DNA of 64,000 bases from Rhodovastum atsumiense (GTDB taxonomy: Bacteria; Pseudomonadota; Alphaproteobacteria; Acetobacterales; Acetobacteraceae): positions 3,021,501 to 3,085,500 of the forward strand of contig NZ_OW485601.1 in assembly GCF_937425535.1 (NCBI RefSeq), given 5' to 3'. This document shows positions 59,602 through 64,000 of this stretch, piece by piece. How positions within the stretch are numbered: position 1 is the first letter of the stretch; each line of letters opens with the position of its first letter. Below the pieces are notes generated by a model. That model searched no databases and was not told where the DNA came from. It saw only the letters and a list, made by a program, of their open reading frames with translations. The position numbers were made by a program, and so were the translations under genes.

Positions 59602-60645
59602 ATGGATAACCTCCCCCAGCAGTCCAATCCGGCCGCGAGCCCCGATCCGCCGTCCCCTCGGCGCCGACGGCGCGTGCTCACCTGGGCGGTCACCCTGCTG
59701 GCGCTGCTGGCCCAGCTCGCCGGCGGCGTGGCCGGCTGGCATTACGGGGTGGCGCGCTACCAGCAGCCGGGCCCGCTGCCCGAACAACGGGCGGTCGTGG
59801 TGCCGCGTGGCAGCGAGGCCCAGGTCGCCGAGGCGCTGCGGGACGCCGGGGTGATCGACGATCCGCTCGCCTTTCGCATCGCCTCCTTCGTCACCCGGCG
59901 GGACGGCCCGATCCGCGCCGCCGAACTGGCCTTCCCCGCCCATGCCAGCCTTCGGGAGGTGCTGCAGGTGCTGCGTACCGCCCGGCCGGTGCAGTACCGC
60001 CTGACCATCGCCGAAGGACTGACATCGGCCCAGATCGCGGTGCTGCTCGAACGCGCCCCGGCCCTGACCGGCCCCACCCCGGTGCCGGAAGAAGGCACGC
60101 TCATGGCCGAAACCTATCTCTACGAGCGGGGCACCACCCGCGAGGCCCTGCTCGCTCGTGCCCGTGCCGCGATGGGCCAGGCCCTGGCCCAGGCCTGGGC
60201 GGAACGGGCCGACGGATTGCCGCTGGCCAGCCCGCACGAGATGCTGACCCTGGCCAGCATCGTCGAGCGCGAAACCGCGCGGCCGGAGGAACGGCCCATG
60301 GTGGCGGCGGTGTTCCTCAATCGCCTGCAACAAGGCATGCGGCTGCAATCCGATCCCACTGTGATCTATGCCGTGTCCGGAGGGCAGGGCGCGCTGGAAC
60401 GGCCGCTTTCGCGCGCCGACCTGGATTGGCCCAACCCTTACAACACCTACCGGGTCACCGGGCTGCCGCCGGGACCGATCGCCGCGCCGGGGCTCGCGGC
60501 CCTGCGCGCGGTCGCGCACCCGGCGCCGGTCGACGACCTGTATTTCGTCGCCGATGGCAATGGCGGGCATGCGTTCGCGCGCACGCTGGAGCAGCACAAC
60601 CGCAACGTCGCCCGCCTGCGCGCCCTGCAGGCGGAGCCGCGCTGA
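59602..60645 (+). CDS. mltG: Endolytic peptidoglycan transglycosylase MltG
   Basis: A 347-residue membrane-anchored lytic transglycosylase thought to release nascent glycan strands. A Pro/Arg-rich cytoplasmic N-terminus precedes one membrane helix (VLTWAVTLLALLAQLAGGVAG, residues ~25-45). The catalytic Glu is in LASIVERETARPEERP, followed by FLNRLQQGMRLQSDPTVIY and NPYNTYRVTGLPPGPI. Family location after fabF is conserved. Confidence 0.94.
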   Translation: MDNLPQQSNPAASPDPPSPRRRRRVLTWAVTLLALLAQLAGGVAGWHYGVARYQQPGPLPEQRAVVVPRGSEAQVAEALRDAGVIDDPLAFRIASFVTRRDGPIRAAELAFPAHASLREVLQVLRTARPVQYRLTIAEGLTSAQIAVLLERAPALTGPTPVPEEGTLMAETYLYERGTTREALLARARAAMGQALAQAWAERADGLPLASPHEMLTLASIVERETARPEERPMVAAVFLNRLQQGMRLQSDPTVIYAVSGGQGALERPLSRADLDWPNPYNTYRVTGLPPGPIAAPGLAALRAVAHPAPVDDLYFVADGNGGHAFARTLEQHNRNVARLRALQAEPR

Positions 60646-60650
60646 TCCGG

Positions 60651-60880
60651 GGCGCTGCCCCGGCCCCGCCAGGAGGCTTTGCCTCCTGGACCTCCACCAA
60701 GGGCCACAAGGCCCTTGGATCCCATGTTTGGTTCCTGGGAAGGGGGCATCCTCGCTGGTGATGGGTCCGTGTCGGTTCGCCCCCCTCCCAGGAACCAAAC
60801 AACCGGGGTGCAGGGGGCCCCTGCCCCCTGCCGGAGTCCAGAGGCGGAGCCTCTGGCAGGGTCCGGGGCAGCGCCCCGGA
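60651..60880. repeat. Composite palindromic repeat between mltG and the AEC gene
   Basis: Two copies of the dispersed repeat face each other across the gap between convergent genes: GGGGCGCTGCCCC (60651-60663) with CCAGGAGGC/GCCTCCTGG and CCAAGGGCC/GGCCCTTGG on the left; CAGGGGGC/GCCCCCTG, CCAGAGGC/GCCTCTGG and GGGGCAGCGCCCC (60866-60878) on the right. Between them a 22-bp inverted repeat (60726-60747 with 60779-60800, one mismatch) encloses 31 bases. No gene is seen; it probably ends transcription from both sides. Confidence 0.75.
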
Positions 60881-61804
60881 TCAGCGGGGCAGCCAGCCGA
60901 GCAGCAGGGTCAGCGTGACCATGGACAGGGCCGTGGCGATCACCACGGTGCTGGCGGAGGCTTCCATCATCGTCTCGAACCGGCGCGCCAGCAGGAAGGC
61001 GTTGGCCCCGGTCGGCAGCGCCGCGGTAAGCACCGTCACCGCGAAGGCAAGCCCGGTCACGCCGACGAGGTGGGCGACCACGGCGACGATGGCCGGCATG
61101 GCCACCAGTTTCAGCAGCACTGCCAGCGAGACCTCGCGCAGGTCGGACCAGGATGGCCGCGGCAGGGTGCCGCCGAGGCAGAACAGCGCGAGCGGCGGGC
61201 CGGCGGCGGCGAGCAGATCGAGCACGCGGTGCAGTGCCGCGGGCATCGGCACTCCGACGAGGCGCCAGGCGAAGGCGAAGACCAGCGACATCACGATCGG
61301 GTTGCGGATGATCCCGGTGAAGGTGCTGCGCAGCATGATCAGGATGCTGCCGCGCCCGCCGCGATCGGCCTCGATGAAGATGGTGGCGAGCGGGATCAGC
61401 ACTACCGAGTGGAAGGCGATGATCGCCATCAGGGTGACCAGCCCGTCGCGGCCATAGGCAGCGCTGACGATGGGGATGCCGACCATGACGGTGTTGCCGA
61501 AGATGCTGTTCATCCCGAACACCGAGGCCTGTGCCAGCGACACCTTCAGCACCAGGCGGCCGAGCAGCAGCGCAAGGAAGAACAGGATCGCGGCGCCGAC
61601 CAGGAAGGATCCGGCCACGTCCGCCAGCCGCAGCGGCGGTGCTTCCGCGACCGATCCGAACAGCAGGGCGGGGAAGGCGATGTAGAACACGAAGTCGGTC
61701 ATGCCGCGCATGGCGGCGGCATCGACGATGCGCAGGCGCAGGCTGGCAGCCCCCAGGCCGATCAGGATGAAAACCGGGGCGACGATGCCGAACAGGATGC
61801 TCAT
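60881..61804 (-). CDS. AEC family (auxin efflux carrier-like) permease
   Basis: A 307-residue membrane protein with about ten helices of the AEC family, which exports or imports small organic acids such as malate or malonate in bacteria. ILFGIVAPVFILIGLG starts it; FGNTVMVGIPIV and the second-half ALFCLGGTL are the paired discontinuous-helix motifs. TGANAFLLARRFET near the end is also typical. The ATG at 61804 starts family sequence; upstream in-frame codons to 61897 are not hydrophobic and are rejected. Substrate unknown; malonate would suit the nearby fab genes but is only a guess. Confidence 0.85.
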   Translation of the reverse strand: MSILFGIVAPVFILIGLGAASLRLRIVDAAAMRGMTDFVFYIAFPALLFGSVAEAPPLRLADVAGSFLVGAAILFFLALLLGRLVLKVSLAQASVFGMNSIFGNTVMVGIPIVSAAYGRDGLVTLMAIIAFHSVVLIPLATIFIEADRGGRGSILIMLRSTFTGIIRNPIVMSLVFAFAWRLVGVPMPAALHRVLDLLAAAGPPLALFCLGGTLPRPSWSDLREVSLAVLLKLVAMPAIVAVVAHLVGVTGLAFAVTVLTAALPTGANAFLLARRFETMMEASASTVVIATALSMVTLTLLLGWLPR

Positions 61805-61879
61805 GGGGCGGCGAACAGGATACCGGCGATCGTCAGCCCTGGTTCGTCCCGGCATCCGACGTCGATCGCGTGATAACGC

Positions 61880-61993
61880 TATCGTGATACGAAACAACGT
61901 TCACCGGCAGGGTGCCTGCGTTGCGGCTGGCTCCTGTCATATGCAACCAGAAAATAACGATATCGCGATAATTTCCACCTTATGGTGGTTTTT
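61880..61993 (+). ncRNA. Possible small RNA or leader ending in a T-run terminator
   Basis: This AT-richer stretch (against the very GC-rich background) has two 10-bp near-identical palindromes, TATCGTGATA (61880-61889) and TATCGCGATA (61961-61970), 81 bp apart. Just after is CCACC-TTAT-GGTGG (61975-61988) followed by TTTTTATT. That is the only T-tailed terminator-like hairpin I saw in the window, and it points in the plus direction where no gene lies upstream. A short plus-strand RNA under repressor control is one reading. It could equally be the control region of the minus-strand AEC gene with a chance hairpin. Confidence 0.3.
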
Positions 61994-62006
61994 ATTGGTG
62001 TTTTAG

Positions 62007-62912
62007 CTACTCTGGCGTGTGGTGCGACGGGAGCTGTTCCGGTGGCGCGTCGTAGCCGAGCGCCCAGTCGGGGCACCAGAACCAGCAGCGCTCCGGCGAG
62101 CGCGGCGCGGGACGGAGATAGCTGCGCACGAATTCGACGCCGGGGCGGGCGAAGGCGCGGGCGAGGCTTTCCCGCAGCGCCGGCGTGCCGGCCAGGCGGC
62201 CGGCGGCGGTGACGAAGGCGCAGGGGCAGAGATGCCGGACGGGAAAGCCGGCACCGTCGTGGCCAATGGCCAGCACGGCGCCGCGGGCGGACGGGTCGCC
62301 CCCCTTGCCGCCGGCCTGGGCCGGCGCGAGCGGGAAGACCAGCATGCCGCCGGGGGCCAGATGCCCGGTCCAGGCGGCGGCGGGATCGGCCACGGCGAAA
62401 TTGACGTAGATCCGGTCGGTGGTGTCCCGCGGCCAGAGGGCGGCGTCGCCCTGCCGGACGGTGACGTTGCGCCACGGTGCCAGGTTGGCGGTGGCGGTGG
62501 CGGCGAGGTGGCGGTCATATTCGATGGCGGTGACCGTTCCCTGCGGGCCGGTGAGCTCGGCCAGCAGAGCCGTGTAGTAGCCGCTGCCCGCGCCCAGGTG
62601 CAGCACCCGGTCACCGGGGCGCACCGCCAGATGGTGCAGCATCCGCGCATGCAGCGAGGGGCTGCCGTTGTTGAGCCCGCGCTGCCGGTCCAGCACCACC
62701 AGCACGTCCTCGTAGATGCGGGCCGGGTCGTTTTCGGCGAGCGTGACCGCGCCGAGTTCCTGGTCGAGGATGGTCCAGGGATCCGGCCCCAGGAAGGCCT
62801 CACGCGGGACGGTGGCGAAGGCCGCGGCGACGGCGCTGTCGGTGACCCCGGCGATGCGCAGCATGCGGTCTGCATAGTCGCGGCGCAGGGCGGCGGGGTC
62901 GGTGGCGGTCAT
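62007..62912 (-). CDS. Protein-L-isoaspartate O-methyltransferase-like protein
   Basis: A 301-residue SAM-dependent methyltransferase. The N-terminal part has VPREAFLGP, the PCMT-type motif; the SAM site is VLHLGAGSGYYTALLAEL (about residues 102-119), followed by VTAIEYD. The usual PCMT substrate-binding loop SxPxxxA/V is not clear, and the C-terminal ~100 residues (with RCWFWCPDWALGYD) extend beyond canonical Pcm (~210 residues). Substrate is therefore uncertain. It overlaps the gmk stop by four bases (ATGA, 62909-62912). Confidence 0.75.
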   Translation of the reverse strand: MTATDPAALRRDYADRMLRIAGVTDSAVAAAFATVPREAFLGPDPWTILDQELGAVTLAENDPARIYEDVLVVLDRQRGLNNGSPSLHARMLHHLAVRPGDRVLHLGAGSGYYTALLAELTGPQGTVTAIEYDRHLAATATANLAPWRNVTVRQGDAALWPRDTTDRIYVNFAVADPAAAWTGHLAPGGMLVFPLAPAQAGGKGGDPSARGAVLAIGHDGAGFPVRHLCPCAFVTAAGRLAGTPALRESLARAFARPGVEFVRSYLRPAPRSPERCWFWCPDWALGYDAPPEQLPSHHTPE

Positions 62913-63547
62913 CCGTCCAGGGCGGTGATGAAAGCCGGCAGGCCGGTCTGGCGCCCGGTGGCCAGGCGCGCCGCCTGCAGCACCGCCCGCGCCCCGGCGA
63001 CCGCGGTGGCGAAGTCGGCGTTGACCAGGACGTGGTCGAATTCCGGCGCGTGCGCGATTTCCGCGCGGGCGGCGCGCATGCGCCGGGCGATCTCGGCGGG
63101 GTCGTCGGTGCCGCGGCCGCGCAGCCGTTCTTCCAGCACCGCGAGCGAAGGGGGCAGCACGAACAGCCCGACGACGTCGCGCGGCAGGGCGTCACGCAGT
63201 TGCCGGTGGCCCTGCCAGTCGATGTCGAACACCACGTCGCGGCCTGCCGCCAGCGCCGCTTCGACCGGGGCGCGCGGGGTGCCGTAGCTGCGGCCGAACA
63301 CCGTCGCCCATTCCAGCAGTTCGTCGTTGCGGGCCATCGCCTCGAATTCGGCCGGGGAGCGGAAATAGTAATGCACCCCTTCCTCCTCGCCGGGGCGGGG
63401 GGCGCGGGTGGTGGCGCTGACCGACAGCATCAGGTCGGGCTCGGCCTGCAGCAGGGCGCGGGTGATCGAGCTCTTGCCGGCGCCGGAGGGGGCGGCGATG
63501 ACCAGGCAGACGCCGCGGCGGGGCAGCGTGCTCAGCAGCGTGCTCAT
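62909..63547 (-). CDS. gmk: Guanylate kinase
   Basis: A 212-residue kinase converting GMP to GDP. The P-loop is VIAAPSGAGKSSITRALL (about residues 16-33). SVSATTRAPRPGEEEGVHYYF binds GMP, and DVVFDIDWQGHRQLR follows. RRMRAARAEIAHAPEFDHVLVN is the typical C-terminal half. The ATG at 63547 overlaps the yicC stop, and gmk's own stop overlaps the methyltransferase start. Confidence 0.95.
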   Translation of the reverse strand: MSTLLSTLPRRGVCLVIAAPSGAGKSSITRALLQAEPDLMLSVSATTRAPRPGEEEGVHYYFRSPAEFEAMARNDELLEWATVFGRSYGTPRAPVEAALAAGRDVVFDIDWQGHRQLRDALPRDVVGLFVLPPSLAVLEERLRGRGTDDPAEIARRMRAARAEIAHAPEFDHVLVNADFATAVAGARAVLQAARLATGRQTGLPAFITALDG

Positions 63548-64000
63548 TCGACGTTCTGCACCTGCTCGCGCAGTTGCTCGATGGTCGCCTTCAGCTTCAG
63601 CCCGGTGGCGGTCAGCGCCACCGAGGCGGATTTGCTGCACAGCGTGTTGGCCTCGCGGTTGAATTCCTGCACCAGGAAGTCGAAGCGCCGGCCGATCGCG
63701 GTGCCCTCGGCGAGCAGGGTGGCGGCGGCGTACAGGTGGGCATCCAGCCGGTCCAGTTCCTCGCGCACGTCGGAGCGGGCGGCGAGCAGGGCGACTTCCT
63801 GGGCGATGCGTTCTTCCGGCAGCGTCGGCACCTCGGCGAGCAGGGCCTGCACCGATTCCAGCATGCGGGTGCGCTGCAGCGCGGGCTGGTCGGCGGCTTC
63901 CTCGGTGGCGCGGCGGCACAGGGCGGCGATCTCGTCGAGCAGGCCGGTCAGGGTCGCCGCCAGCCGGGCGCCCTCGGCGCGGCGGGCAGCGACGAGGCCG
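63544..64000 (-). CDS. yicC: YicC family protein, 3' part
   Basis: The last ~152 codons of a YicC/RmuC-linked endoribonuclease-type protein; the 5' end is beyond the window. RRAEGARLAATLTGLLDEIA, SDVREELDRLDAHL and GRRFDFLVQEFNREANTLCS are classic YicC motifs, and the ending IEQLREQVQNVE is diagnostic. E. coli YicC degrades the small RNA RyhB together with other nucleases. The in-frame ATG at 63864 is internal. It lies upstream of gmk with a four-base overlap, as in many bacteria. Confidence 0.9.
   Translation of the reverse strand, partial: GLVAARRAEGARLAATLTGLLDEIAALCRRATEEAADQPALQRTRMLESVQALLAEVPTLPEERIAQEVALLAARSDVREELDRLDAHLYAAATLLAEGTAIGRRFDFLVQEFNREANTLCSKSASVALTATGLKLKATIEQLREQVQNVE

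Noticed and set aside
58333-60798. 821-codon minus-strand open frame opposite fabF and mltG
   Set aside because: It is a shadow frame with no recognisable motif, beginning in the repeat region.
61701-62006. 101-codon plus-strand frame running into the T-run hairpin
   Set aside because: Its first two-thirds are antisense to the AEC permease, and no ribosome site was found. A noncoding RNA is a better reading of the end.
1-64000. CRISPR arrays, prophage, tRNA or rRNA genes
   Set aside because: No regularly spaced repeats, phage genes or cloverleaf-like segments were seen; nearly all DNA is covered by genes, and the gaps are short.

Overview
The window is 64 kb of very GC-rich DNA carrying densely packed, mostly single-copy housekeeping genes in an order typical of Alphaproteobacteria (tsaE-murU-addB-addA-trxA; trpB-trpA-accD-folC; glyQ-glyS-ppdK; rpsF-rpsR-rplI; dnaB-alr-mlaE-mlaF-radA-cvpA-purF; fabD-fabG-acpP-fabF-mltG). 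The gene content, the alphaproteobacterial AddAB nuclease and the many GC-rich palindromic repeats at gene ends fit a member of the Rhodospirillales, probably Acetobacteraceae. This placement is inferred from the sequence alone. No tRNA, rRNA, CRISPR array or prophage was seen.

Layout. 1-2.4 kb: the 3' end of an amidase, a DedA membrane protein, a two-domain universal stress protein and a 65-residue orphan protein with an internal duplication. 2.4-5.1 kb (minus): two FAD flavoproteins overlapping by 17 bp. 5.15-13.3 kb (plus): tsaE, murU, addB, addA and trxA, mostly joined by ATGA/GTGA overlaps, with a REP-like palindrome between addB and addA. 13.5-16.6 kb: a sugar-type ABC importer (binding protein and two permeases, no ATPase). 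16.6-20.9 kb (minus): trpB, trpA, accD, folC. 21-22.4 kb: an MFS transporter. 22.5-26.1 kb: a small lipoprotein, then der, bamB and a YfgM-like protein (minus). 26.2-31.3 kb: a lipoprotein, dihydroorotase, a YefM/YoeB toxin-antitoxin pair with a clear promoter-operator, asparagine synthetase and ygfZ. 31.3-39.6 kb: a DUF2076 protein, glycyl-tRNA synthetase (glyQS), pyruvate phosphate dikinase and a second MFS transporter.

39.6-41.1 kb holds an IS4-family insertion sequence, which I read as 1,367 bp with 15-bp terminal inverted repeats and a 13-bp target duplication. It is inserted in one of the dispersed palindromic repeats. Its transposase is broken twice, by a 7-bp tandem duplication and by a one-base homopolymer change. 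41.1-54.1 kb (all minus): an SDR, purF, cvpA, radA, an EamA permease, mlaF, mlaE, alr, dnaB, a cyclopropane-fatty-acid-synthase-type methyltransferase, rplI, rpsR, rpsF. 54.3-55.8 kb: a NapH/NosR-like membrane ferredoxin. 56-60.6 kb (plus): the fatty-acid synthesis cluster and mltG. 60.9-64 kb (minus): an AEC permease, an isoaspartyl-methyltransferase-like protein, gmk and the 3' part of yicC.

Functionally this is core genome: DNA repair and replication, translation, fatty-acid, nucleotide, tryptophan and folate synthesis, and envelope assembly. No complete new system is evident. The most unusual material is structural: the broken IS inside a repeat, the REP palindrome bridged by a small ORF between addB and addA, the duplicated 65-residue protein, a possible small RNA with a paired operator motif near 61.9 kb, and conserved operons missing an expected partner (no amgK, no mlaD, no importer ATPase in the window).
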